Origin: an uncultured Bacteroidota bacterium
GTDB taxonomy: Bacteria; Bacteroidota; Rhodothermia; Rhodothermales; UBA10348
Length of the DNA: 12,616 nt
Reading direction: 5' to 3'
Assembly: GCA_937893205.1 (NCBI GenBank)
Contig: CALBJU010000229.1
Coordinates: forward strand, 1 to 12,616
Of the stretch, positions 1-7,376 are shown in pieces. The notes beneath the pieces were generated by a model that searched no databases, was not told where the DNA came from, and saw nothing but the letters and a program-made list of their open reading frames with translations. The first letter of the stretch is position 1; every line of letters starts with the position of its first letter. Position numbers and translations under genes: made by a program.

Positions 1-1541
1 CACAGATCACACTTGCTCGCGACTTTTTTTTGTCGCCCGCGCAGTCGTTCTGGAACGGCATCCTCGGACCATGTTTCGCCCGTATCGTGCATGACGATTG
101 CATCATATGGGCACTTCATAGCACAGTTACCACAGCCAATGCAGAGCTGATCATCTATTTCTACCACGTCACCCACCTGAGCTCGTCGGATTGCACCTGT
201 TGGGCAGCCGATGAGGCAGACAGGATCTTCGCAATGGTAGCAGGAACGGGCAATCATGAAATGCTCAAACGTGTCGCCTTCGCGGATAAATCTCGGCCGG
301 CCACCGTGAGTCGAGGCACAGCCGCGCATGCAATCGTCACATCGGGTGCATACGTCCAGATCGATGACGAGCATGCTGTTGCCCTGCACGAGGCCTTTCT
401 GGAGCGCGAAATCAATGAGTTCAGAATTATCGAGGTTTTGCCGCGTAAAACCGTTTTCTCGAATTTGGGTGACGGCCGTCTCCCACAACCGAGTTTCCAC
501 TTCTGGCGAGCCCGCCAACAGATCTGACAGCTCCTGTCGGCTGATACGGACCAATTCCGAAAATCCGACGGACGTAATCGAAGACTGCCACGTGCTCAGC
601 TCATCGATCAGAAGTTCGCCAGCTCCGACGCTCATCCCTTTGCTGAGGTAAGACACCGCCGCATCCGCTTCTCCGATCCTCTGTGAGATCTTGAGAAATC
701 CGGAGCGAACCATATAGAGTGCGTCGACATCGGCACCCTGTTCGGTCAGGACGTCCCCGGGTGACAGCGATACCAACTCGACGTGCTGGCTTATCGCTTT
801 TAAAAAGGTAGGCGCGACACCCAGGAAGAGTGGCGCCGATCGAAGCTGCTCGAGCAGCGTTCGTTCTCGGTAGATTTTGTCAACCCGCTCCTTGAAGTCT
901 GAAGACTTCTTTTTCATGGCACGCAGGGCGGGCATCCGGATCTGAATGAGCTGACAGTCGGACGCGGTGCGCACAGTAGCCGATTGTGGCCAGCCATTCA
1001 AGGCGCCAATTTCTCCGAACAGATCTCCGGCCTTGAGCTTTACCAGGCCACTCTTGGGCAGATCAAAATCCATGGATGACAGGAAGGTTATCTGATCTGA
1101 ATCTCCAGATCCCTGTGCGGGAGCACCTTTCGCGATATCCAGATGAATCTCCGGAGCCAACAGGCTCGTCGGATCGATACCATACACGGTTCGCTGTGCG
1201 TCGAAGATTGGAGCAGGTGCCGAGCCCTCATCCGATTCTAGAAAGATATCGACCTTGCCGTCCACGATCACGAATGCCACGTCCACATAACTTCCCGCCT
1301 CGAACAGGACAGCATCTTTCCTCCAGCTGGCCACTGAAACGTCTGCAGCAATGGAATCCAGAAACTCCGCATCATATGCGGAGAATAAGTCGAATTTTTG
1401 TAACTCGGCGGGGGAGAGCATTTCCGATAGTTCCACGAGGCCAGATTGCGCGTCGTAAGACGACCAACGGTCCTGGAACTGCTGTATTCGGCGAACCTGT
1501 GTCTTGCCTGCATCTGCCATAATATTTCCGTTGGAGGCCAT
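1..1541 (-). CDS. Tandem cNMP-binding-like domains fused to DmsB/PsrB-type four-cluster [4Fe-4S] protein (3' end cut by window edge)
   Basis: I translated this frame by hand: 513 complete codons run open off the left edge. The start is ATG at 1541, directly after the TAG of the upstream cytochrome, with a strong Shine-Dalgarno (GGAGGAG, 1555-1549, 7-nt spacer). There is no signal peptide, so the product should be cytoplasmic. Residues about 50-205 and 235-345 read as two cyclic-nucleotide-binding folds. The first has an AGDLFGEIGAL cassette and a roughly 60-residue insertion before it. In both cassettes the usual phosphate-binding Arg is Gln (PQSATV near 186, WQSSIT near 319), so cAMP/cGMP binding is doubtful. 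Residues 395-513 form a ferredoxin module: CX2CX2CX3C (398-408), CX2CX4CX3C (434-446), CX2CX2CX3C (467-477) and the start of a fourth set (KCDLC, with Cys511 inside the window). This is the DmsB/NrfC/PsrB electron-transfer layout. It may pass electrons between redox enzymes or act as a redox-sensing switch; that role is inferred. Confidence 0.9.
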   Translation of the reverse strand, partial: MASNGNIMADAGKTQVRRIQQFQDRWSSYDAQSGLVELSEMLSPAELQKFDLFSAYDAEFLDSIAADVSVASWRKDAVLFEAGSYVDVAFVIVDGKVDIFLESDEGSAPAPIFDAQRTVYGIDPTSLLAPEIHLDIAKGAPAQGSGDSDQITFLSSMDFDLPKSGLVKLKAGDLFGEIGALNGWPQSATVRTASDCQLIQIRMPALRAMKKKSSDFKERVDKIYRERTLLEQLRSAPLFLGVAPTFLKAISQHVELVSLSPGDVLTEQGADVDALYMVRSGFLKISQRIGEADAAVSYLSKGMSVGAGELLIDELSTWQSSITSVGFSELVRISRQELSDLLAGSPEVETRLWETAVTQIRENGFTRQNLDNSELIDFALQKGLVQGNSMLVIDLDVCTRCDDCMRGCASTHGGRPRFIREGDTFEHFMIARSCYHCEDPVCLIGCPTGAIRRAQVGDVVEIDDQLCIGCGNCAMKCPYDAIVMHDTGETWSEDAVPERLRGRQKKVASKCDL

Positions 1542-3608
1542 CTAATTACTCCTCCCCAGTGCGCGATATATCGCTTCCAGACGGTGTTTTACAGCGAGAA
1601 GGAGGTCTTCTGTGGAGGTCGCATCGCCGGTGTCGATGGGAAGGGGAGCATCAATCGTGCCCGTGACTTGGTCCTGCCTGATTCTCGGAGTACCTGGAAG
1701 GCTGAAAGTGCCGATCGTAGCTCCTGGATCTGCTCTTATAGCCGAGTTAGATGCCCTTGCGGGCTCGGTTGAGACGGGAGTTTCTTGAACAACGGTCACA
1801 CTAGGGATCGTTCTGGTAGATCTGAGAAGTGAAAACGCAGAGGTGAGTGCTCCAGAACTGAGGGACGGATAGGGTCCGGATCGTTTAATATTTTCGTCGT
1901 CGGGCCAGTGTTCGATGTTGGCAGAGGCCACAGCAATATCATAATCCTCTCCAGTGGGGTGTCCGGCAGAAAGAAGCCTCTCGTCCGTGATGTGGTGGCA
2001 CGTTGCGCACGTGCTGACCCTTAGCGTTGCGTTCTTCAGATTCCGCATGCCCAGATTGTACCCTGCTCCATTTCCGCGCTCGTGCGGATCCAGATAACCT
2101 GAGCTCGGACCATGACAACTTTCACAACTCACAGCGTCGAACACCTCTTCCCGCTCATCGCCGCTCACGACAGTTCCGTGACAACTCATGCACATCTGAT
2201 CGCCGCGAAGCATCTGGTCCGAACTGAGTCCGTAAATCCGCGCGATCTGCTTCGCGCGCGGGGATGAGATTATATCCAGGGATCCGGAATGGGGGTCGTC
2301 CAGAAGCCATTCTTCTGCAGGGGTGTGACAGGAGCAGCCCGGAACGGTAGTCTCAAAGGATTCTGTAGGAAACCAGGATGGCCTGGAGCGCCTTTGGCCA
2401 ACGGCGGTTGCTCGGTTGGTTGTTGCCGCGGCCGCTCCAGGAGAGTCGGCATCGGCTGTCTCGGTAGTAACGGGAGCAGCCGCGGCCCCGCTTGGCGCAT
2501 CGGCTTCCGGTTCCGAATCGAGCAGCGCACCCCCTTCATTGTCAGCCGCAGGTTGAGCGACGGCATCTCCAGACATGAGTCCCTCGAGCGAAGAGAGGTC
2601 CAGTCCATCGACCGCCCCGGAAATGGCTTTCGCATGACTGGATATCTCGTCCGCAGATGCCGTCAGAGCGGGCCCATTTCCAGGGACAAGCCGAGCTTCA
2701 CCACCAATTCTAACGATGTCTACCAGATCTTGAAGAGACAGCACGTCGGAAATTTTTCGAAGCTCTCGAAACGCCACCTTCACTCGCCTCTCCATGGCCT
2801 TGGAATAGGGGCTCCGTTCGCTGGCCATCGCCAGGCCTCGCAGGCTGTATTCATAGTCCAGAATCGCTCCAATCAGGAAGAATATGCGTTTTCTCTCAAC
2901 CGACTGGCTTCGATTCGAGGTATCGCTACTCCATTGCGCGGCTAAAAAATTGTGCCTGATCGAATCTGCCCATGAAACCAGCTCAATCTTGCTTCCACTC
3001 GGATGTCCGCCTTCGTTTATCAGTTTTTCGTTTGGAACGGTATGACATTCGAAGCAATTCGCTGCTACACTGTACACATCTCCACTGGGGCGTAGCATCC
3101 CTGCATCGACGCTGTTTCGAATCCGTTCGATTTTATGGGCCGCAGTTTCTGTATCGTGGTCGGCCGCGCCGTAATCATTGTGGGTATCCATCCAGTCGCG
3201 CCCCGCGCCGTGGCAGGATTCACACGACACACCAGACACCGCACGCGCCTGGTCCCTGCGGATTGTGGCGGTGTAGTGACAAGTCAGACACATGCTCTCT
3301 CTTTTCGAGAGCCTGAACCCCATGTTTTCAAGGATACTCTGAGCTTTATCAGATTGGTGCAGGGTCGCGAACTGAGTCTGGTGGACGGTTTGATTCCAGC
3401 TATCAAATTCTTTTGCGTGGCATTCTCCGCACACCTCGGCTCCCTGAATCTTGGCCGGGTCGATACGCAGATAGGGAGAATCCGAAAGAGAGATTTCTTG
3501 CACCGACTGCGCGCTGAGCACAGCCACACCGATGCAGCCGCCTATCCCGAGCAGCATCAGTAGCGGAATCCGCAGTTGTTTTATGTGGGACCCTATAAGT
3601 CCTTTCAT
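1542..3608 (-). CDS. Exported multiheme cytochrome c, duplicated c554-like module (7 CXXCH + 1 CXCH)
   Basis: This 688-aa protein has an N-terminal hydrophobic segment (about 13-32) ending LSA-QS, which suits signal peptidase I export. IGGC at 22-25 is a weaker alternative lipobox. CXXCH haem-attachment motifs lie at residues 60, 107, 129, 185, 473, 495 and 534. At 425-428 the sequence is CSCH, one residue shorter than canonical. The motifs fall into two modules (about 55-205 and 420-555). Each has the same order: C..CH followed by a Trp and a His, then CxxCH, then CESCHG, then CxxCH followed by a GHP motif (EGGHPSG, SAGHPTG). This is an internal duplication of a tetrahaem unit that resembles cytochrome c554-type proteins. 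A helical stretch (235-305) and an Ala/Asp/Glu-rich linker (345-410) separate the modules. The C-terminus (about 575-660) is Ser/Thr/Pro-rich. Periplasmic or outer-membrane electron transfer is expected; the redox partner is unknown. The spacer upstream holds two dyads. Confidence 0.93.
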   Translation of the reverse strand: MKGLIGSHIKQLRIPLLMLLGIGGCIGVAVLSAQSVQEISLSDSPYLRIDPAKIQGAEVCGECHAKEFDSWNQTVHQTQFATLHQSDKAQSILENMGFRLSKRESMCLTCHYTATIRRDQARAVSGVSCESCHGAGRDWMDTHNDYGAADHDTETAAHKIERIRNSVDAGMLRPSGDVYSVAANCFECHTVPNEKLINEGGHPSGSKIELVSWADSIRHNFLAAQWSSDTSNRSQSVERKRIFFLIGAILDYEYSLRGLAMASERSPYSKAMERRVKVAFRELRKISDVLSLQDLVDIVRIGGEARLVPGNGPALTASADEISSHAKAISGAVDGLDLSSLEGLMSGDAVAQPAADNEGGALLDSEPEADAPSGAAAAPVTTETADADSPGAAAATTNRATAVGQRRSRPSWFPTESFETTVPGCSCHTPAEEWLLDDPHSGSLDIISSPRAKQIARIYGLSSDQMLRGDQMCMSCHGTVVSGDEREEVFDAVSCESCHGPSSGYLDPHERGNGAGYNLGMRNLKNATLRVSTCATCHHITDERLLSAGHPTGEDYDIAVASANIEHWPDDENIKRSGPYPSLSSGALTSAFSLLRSTRTIPSVTVVQETPVSTEPARASNSAIRADPGATIGTFSLPGTPRIRQDQVTGTIDAPLPIDTGDATSTEDLLLAVKHRLEAIYRALGRSN
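1549..1555 (-). promoter_or_regulatory. Ribosome binding site deciding the start of the cNMP/Fe-S gene
   Basis: On the minus strand GGAGGAG lies 7 nt before the ATG at 1541. It is embedded in the last codons of the upstream cytochrome (Leu-Gly-Arg-Ser-Asn-stop). It is the clearest Shine-Dalgarno in the window and favours this ATG over the second in-frame ATG at residue 8. It also implies coupled or re-initiating translation across the TAG-ATG junction. Confidence 0.75.
2325..2336 (-). other. Non-canonical CXCH haem-like motif
   Basis: The codons TGC TCC TGT CAC encode Cys-Ser-Cys-His at residues 425-428. They occupy the place where the first haem motif of the duplicated second module is expected. 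The first-module equivalent is CGECH at 60-64. The following Trp and His are kept (EEWLLDDPH). The reading frame is intact on both sides, so a simple indel error would have to be exactly 3 nt. Confidence 0.8.
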
Positions 3609-3626
3609 GCTCTCAGGAGTGCTTCA

Positions 3627-3644
3627 GCGATGTATAATCATCGC
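3627..3644. repeat. 18-nt inverted repeat upstream of the multiheme cytochrome
   Basis: The arms GCGATG and CATCGC are perfect, with an AT-only 6-nt centre (TATAAT on the plus strand). The dyad ends 18 nt before the ATG at 3608. It could be an operator or a hairpin near the ribosome binding site. No factor can be named from the sequence. Confidence 0.45.
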
Positions 3645-3654
3645 AGAATAAGAA

Positions 3655-3687
3655 GATCACGCGGTGTGTATGAGTGCGTGATCACGT
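3655..3687. repeat. Overlapping dyads (stem-loop) at the porin 3' end
   Basis: GATCACGC (3655-3662) is complementary to GCGTGATC (3676-3683), with a 13-nt loop. The right arm is also part of a 10-bp palindrome, CGTGATCACG (3678-3687), that abuts the porin stop codon at 3688. On the transcribed minus strand the stem is followed by a U-rich but interrupted tract (UUCUUAUUCU). It could be a weak intrinsic terminator or a processing/stability hairpin that sets porin and cytochrome levels apart. Confidence 0.4.
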
Positions 3688-5169
3688 TTAAAGTTTAAGT
3701 AGTACCTCAAATCGGGCTCCGAAGCGGGTTTTAGACGCTTCAAAATCGTAGCTGCCAAATCCGTCAATTACCACGATGCCTCTTCGTCCGAAGGCCATCT
3801 GGTAGCGAGCGCCGCCGGCTGCCGCATTGATTTGCGTGAAGTCAGAGTCGTAGGTATATCGGCCACCTATCTCGAGGACCAGCTGTTTTCTCGTGTGGGC
3901 AAAAAACATTTGGTGGCCAATTGCTCCGCCAACAGCCTTGTCCGCGTTATTTCCAAGGGCAGCTCCGTACCGTCCCAGCCCGACGGCGGCGAACAAAATG
4001 CCCGTCTGACCGAGCGGACCACCCGCGGAGGGGCCTCTTGCCGCCGATCGAAACTGGTTGATGCCCACGAATGAACTTACATACGTGTAGTTGATGGAGT
4101 GGTGAGGTGTCCATCCGAGTTGATTGTGGATCAGTACACCCTGGCTGTTGTAGAGCGTTTCGTCGCCCACGGGAAAGGAAGCCACCACGCGAAACGTGTT
4201 GCTGTAGCTTCCAATTCTCCTGATGCTGCTCAGGCCTCCGTAGACGCCGCTACCGGTAAGGTCATCTGCGTCCACATAGATCACATCGACTTCAATCGTC
4301 TGTTTTGGCGTATCGGTTTCGGTGAATATGCCAAACAATGTGGCGCTCTTGTCACCCGGATTTCTTGTACCAAGTGGTCGGTTCAAGTCCCCCCAGCCGT
4401 AAACGAGCGATATTCGGGTGTTGACGGCGCCAAACCATTTGTTGTTTGCCTTAGTCAGCCCTACCGCATCGATGGCGTCTTCGTTCATCAACAGACCATC
4501 CTGAAAACTCATCGGCTGACGGCCAATTGAGAGGCCGATGTCCAGCCCGCCACTGTCGTCTCTATCGAGATTCGGGAAGAGCTCGCCAAAATCGCCCTCG
4601 AAAAACAGTGTGCGAATGCCAAAATTGAGTTCGTCGACGAAATCGTCTTCAGCCAGATCCGGGTCAGAGTGAAGAGTGAATCTGGTGAATCGACCATCTT
4701 GATCCAGTGGTCTGAACCCGATCACAATTCTCTCCGAGGGGGTCAGATATAGATTTCCGAACAGATCAAATCGTGCGGCACCCTCCGCTAGATCAGTACC
4801 CGAAACCTTGTCGCTGATTCCCTGGGCTGCCAACCTGACTGTTCCAAAGGCCATGAGTGCCGGTTGCCATACGGCGCCAGTCGGAAGCCTGAATCCCTGG
4901 GCCAGCGTTCCTGTCCCGAGAAAGGGTTCTCCCAATTCAATGATGGGTCTCGGCCGTTTAGGAATATCTGCGAGCGGAATGACCTCGTCTGAAAATCTAC
5001 TCGCGCTACTGTCTGCTTCGGCGTGCTGACCCTGCACGAGCGTAGCTGAAAAGAGTGATGCGGCAAGCATCACACAGATCCAGCACGCAATTACGAAGCG
5101 CAATTTCTTTGCGAAAGAACGGATTCCGGGCCTGGTTTCGTCCCGCCCGTCGTGATGGTTATCGTTCAT
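3688..5169 (-). CDS. Outer-membrane beta-barrel porin-like protein
   Basis: This 493-aa protein has a long basic N-terminus (His/Asp/Arg-rich, residues 1-23), then a hydrophobic signal segment (24-45) and likely cleavage near VQG-QHA. The mature part alternates hydrophobic and polar residues with many Tyr/Phe/Trp, Gly-rich turns and no Cys (C29 and C32 are in the signal). It ends with a strand-like Phe-containing tail (RFEVLLKL). The region around 211-236 (SIGRQPMSFQDGLL, then a D..D.VGL pattern) resembles alginate-export/carbohydrate-porin type barrels. Residues 202-210 (DRDDSGGLD) look like an EF-hand/dockerin-type Ca2+ loop. The ATG overlaps the stop of the upstream pentahaem cytochrome (TGATG), implying coupled synthesis. 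Flanking exported cytochromes make a porin-cytochrome role attractive, in the manner of MtrB-type sheaths, but this is inferred from context. A plain substrate porin is the main alternative. Confidence 0.8.
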   Translation of the reverse strand: MNDNHHDGRDETRPGIRSFAKKLRFVIACWICVMLAASLFSATLVQGQHAEADSSASRFSDEVIPLADIPKRPRPIIELGEPFLGTGTLAQGFRLPTGAVWQPALMAFGTVRLAAQGISDKVSGTDLAEGAARFDLFGNLYLTPSERIVIGFRPLDQDGRFTRFTLHSDPDLAEDDFVDELNFGIRTLFFEGDFGELFPNLDRDDSGGLDIGLSIGRQPMSFQDGLLMNEDAIDAVGLTKANNKWFGAVNTRISLVYGWGDLNRPLGTRNPGDKSATLFGIFTETDTPKQTIEVDVIYVDADDLTGSGVYGGLSSIRRIGSYSNTFRVVASFPVGDETLYNSQGVLIHNQLGWTPHHSINYTYVSSFVGINQFRSAARGPSAGGPLGQTGILFAAVGLGRYGAALGNNADKAVGGAIGHQMFFAHTRKQLVLEIGGRYTYDSDFTQINAAAGGARYQMAFGRRGIVVIDGFGSYDFEASKTRFGARFEVLLKL

Positions 5170-7151
5170 CAGTTCAGCTCGAGTTGAAGTTCACGGATTA
5201 CCATGATTCCGTCCACGATGCCCTCAGCAATGTCCCGCGGCGACATGAAGTAATCGAACCCAACCCCCTGGATCTCTGGGATCAGATTAACCGGCAGCAT
5301 TTGTGTCACGAGTTTGACATCGGCGGTGTAGGGCCCGGTGGAGCCTTCGAGTTCGCCGGCACTCACCTTGTAATCAGCCCATCTGCCAGACAGGGGAGGA
5401 AGCGTGACGCGATGCTTTCGGGCTCCCCCGGGTCGGCCGAGCAGGACCGTTGAACGAGTTGAGGGTCGAAGAAAGGGCAGAGGGTCAGGGGAATAGTTGA
5501 GTGCGAGAACCTGCTCGCGCTCTCCGCCTCGCACCATGCGCGTCAAGAACTTGGACTGGAGGCTGAAGAGATATTTATCCCGTGGAAGTTCGCCGTTGTG
5601 AACATAGAGCGAGTGCAGATCCCGAAGATCTCCATTCGGGTCGCGATCACCCGATTTGAATACGATGTGACCGTTTGCGTCGCGTACCGTGACCTCGAGA
5701 AAGACGAGGCGCTCCGCGTCGAACCCAGTCGGCACGTTGTGTCCGTCGGTGCCGTTTCGTACTTCGATTCCGAAATTCAGACCGTTTGGGCCTGATTTTT
5801 CAATCCGAGTTTCTCCTATCAAGTAACCCGCCGTGAGGATTGCTCTTCGCTGATCCGTTGCGTAATCGAGCAGATCCTGATTGTCTCCGATGATGTCACG
5901 TGCATCGTACCGATCATCTGGGAATCGCCAGCGATCCGGGAATTCATAGTCGTCCGCCACGTTGTCTTCGAACTCGTCGGTTCCCCAGCCAGCATCGACG
6001 TCGAACGTTAGCCACTCCTTAATTGAGGCCATGGCGGCAGCTTCAACATTGTGTGGAAATATTCCAGGGTGGATAATCGAATAGTCGGGACCGGCGAAAA
6101 AATGATTTGTCCGTTTGCGAGGCCGCGTGTACTTGTCCCCAACGCGAGCCGCTGGCGCAGTGTCGTACCCCGAAGCGACGCCCGGTTCGCGTCCCATATG
6201 ACAGTCCTGGCAGGATATTCCATTTCCCGAAGCCGGACTAGCTTTGTATTCGCTGAACGCTTCTTCCAGACGAAAGCCATTTACCAGATTCACATCGTGA
6301 CACGTGCCGCAAACCGCGGAGGTGCTGATCTGATCAAACGCATACGCTTCGGCGTGAATCGCCCTCCCGGATTGTCCTCTCTGGTCATTGACACGGAAGG
6401 AGTCACTTTCAATTACCCGCGCCAGTTCATCGCCACCTTCCGGGCCGTAAACCGGATCAAAAATGTCGCCTTCGACGATCGCAAGCCGACCGCTTACCTT
6501 TCCATAGGCGTTTTTCAGTCGATGGCACACGATGCAGGTGATCCCCTCTCTAGAGGTTGCGAATCGATCCATGTTGCTCATGAATTCCGGCTCACCGATG
6601 TTCATTCCCACCGGCGTGTGACAGCGGATGCAGAAGTCGCCGTTCGTTCCATTGGTTATTTTGAGTACCGTCCCGTTGAAGGCATTGAACACTGGACTCA
6701 TCTGCGAATATGCGTGCTGCGAGACCGACCATTCACGAAAGTGGTCTGGATGACAAGTCGCACAGGAATTGGCCGATGGAAAGCGATCCTCAAAAAAGAG
6801 GGATGTATGGGCCTCGAGGGCAAATTCGACCAGCGTGTCGGGAAGAACCGTGTCGCTCTCTTCGCCGAAGGCTGTAAGTGAAGCGTGAACAGATTGGAAT
6901 TCTGCGGAATCAAAGGGCAGATTGTGGGCCGGAGGAGGGGGTGTCGGGTTGTGGGTGTCTGAAAATAATCTCGACAGGGCGGCCTGGATCGAACCGGCCG
7001 TGTCATCGGACAAATTATCTGAAAGATGGCCGGGCAGCGCGACTCCAGTAACGGGGATGATGATCAGTGCAATCGCGATACCAATCCAGCGAAACTTCGC
7101 AATTGAGCCCTTGAGGCCCATATTTCTTTCAGTCCGATCGGTCGTCTTCAT
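5169..7151 (-). CDS. Exported pentaheme cytochrome c with C-terminal HNVPTG beta domain
   Basis: This 660-aa protein has a basic N-terminus and a strong hydrophobic segment (about 21-40), either a signal peptide or an uncleaved anchor. CXXCH motifs lie at residues 130, 174, 206, 281 and 314. The first has the c554-like context CATCH...EW...QH. A Pro-rich spacer (69-75) precedes the haem domain. After the haems come a possible ligand-rich stretch (TNHFFAGP near 348 and HPGIFPH near 361) and a beta-rich C-terminal domain (about 440-650). That domain begins with GHNVPTGF (470-477), a signature I know from multiheme cytochromes of metal-respiring and related bacteria. It is first in the minus-strand cluster and overlaps the porin start by 1 nt. 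ATG at 7151 is kept as the start (GGAT 7 nt upstream). The in-frame ATG at residue 11 (7121) is a credible alternative that gives a more typical signal peptide. Its electron donor and acceptor are unknown. Confidence 0.92.
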   Translation of the reverse strand: MKTTDRTERNMGLKGSIAKFRWIGIAIALIIIPVTGVALPGHLSDNLSDDTAGSIQAALSRLFSDTHNPTPPPPAHNLPFDSAEFQSVHASLTAFGEESDTVLPDTLVEFALEAHTSLFFEDRFPSANSCATCHPDHFREWSVSQHAYSQMSPVFNAFNGTVLKITNGTNGDFCIRCHTPVGMNIGEPEFMSNMDRFATSREGITCIVCHRLKNAYGKVSGRLAIVEGDIFDPVYGPEGGDELARVIESDSFRVNDQRGQSGRAIHAEAYAFDQISTSAVCGTCHDVNLVNGFRLEEAFSEYKASPASGNGISCQDCHMGREPGVASGYDTAPAARVGDKYTRPRKRTNHFFAGPDYSIIHPGIFPHNVEAAAMASIKEWLTFDVDAGWGTDEFEDNVADDYEFPDRWRFPDDRYDARDIIGDNQDLLDYATDQRRAILTAGYLIGETRIEKSGPNGLNFGIEVRNGTDGHNVPTGFDAERLVFLEVTVRDANGHIVFKSGDRDPNGDLRDLHSLYVHNGELPRDKYLFSLQSKFLTRMVRGGEREQVLALNYSPDPLPFLRPSTRSTVLLGRPGGARKHRVTLPPLSGRWADYKVSAGELEGSTGPYTADVKLVTQMLPVNLIPEIQGVGFDYFMSPRDIAEGIVDGIMVIRELQLELN

Positions 7152-7277
7152 CGCTGATCCGTGCTATGTGATTCTCCCTGTCTTCAAGAGACTGACAATT
7201 CAGGATCGGTTATTCACGTGGTCCAGAACATACAAATCTCATCTGGCATCTACATCCTATTAAAAATGGCCCGCAAT

Positions 7278-7303
7278 CGCAATTGGTTCTCGAATCAATT
7301 GCG
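7278..7303. repeat. 26-bp near-perfect palindrome, candidate operator
   Basis: The left arm CGCAATTGGTTC and right arm GAATCAATTGCG are complementary at 11 of 12 positions; the one mismatch could be a G-U pair in RNA. Only 2 nt lie at the centre. Such short-centre symmetry suits a dimeric DNA-binding protein better than an RNA hairpin. It lies between divergent genes, about 127 bp from the minus-strand start and 152 bp from the plus-strand start, so it could serve either or both. Confidence 0.55.
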
Positions 7304-7376
7304 TGCCTCGCAGGCGTTTGTGTCTGGTCCGTGCTTCTCTATCCAGGAGATGCTGGATCATAGAAACCCCGCCCAA

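Noticed and set aside
30..651. Plus-strand open frames at the left edge
   Set aside because: They lie antisense to the cNMP/[4Fe-4S] gene, whose minus-strand frame has clear domain motifs. The plus-strand translations show no family features.
2289..2945. 218-codon plus-strand open frame
   Set aside because: It is antisense to the duplicated multihaem cytochrome, and its Gly/Arg-rich start is the mirror of the Ala/Pro-rich linker codons.
6051..6881. 276-codon plus-strand open frame
   Set aside because: It is antisense to the pentahaem cytochrome. The translation has no recognisable motif, and the complementary strand holds all the CXXCH signatures.
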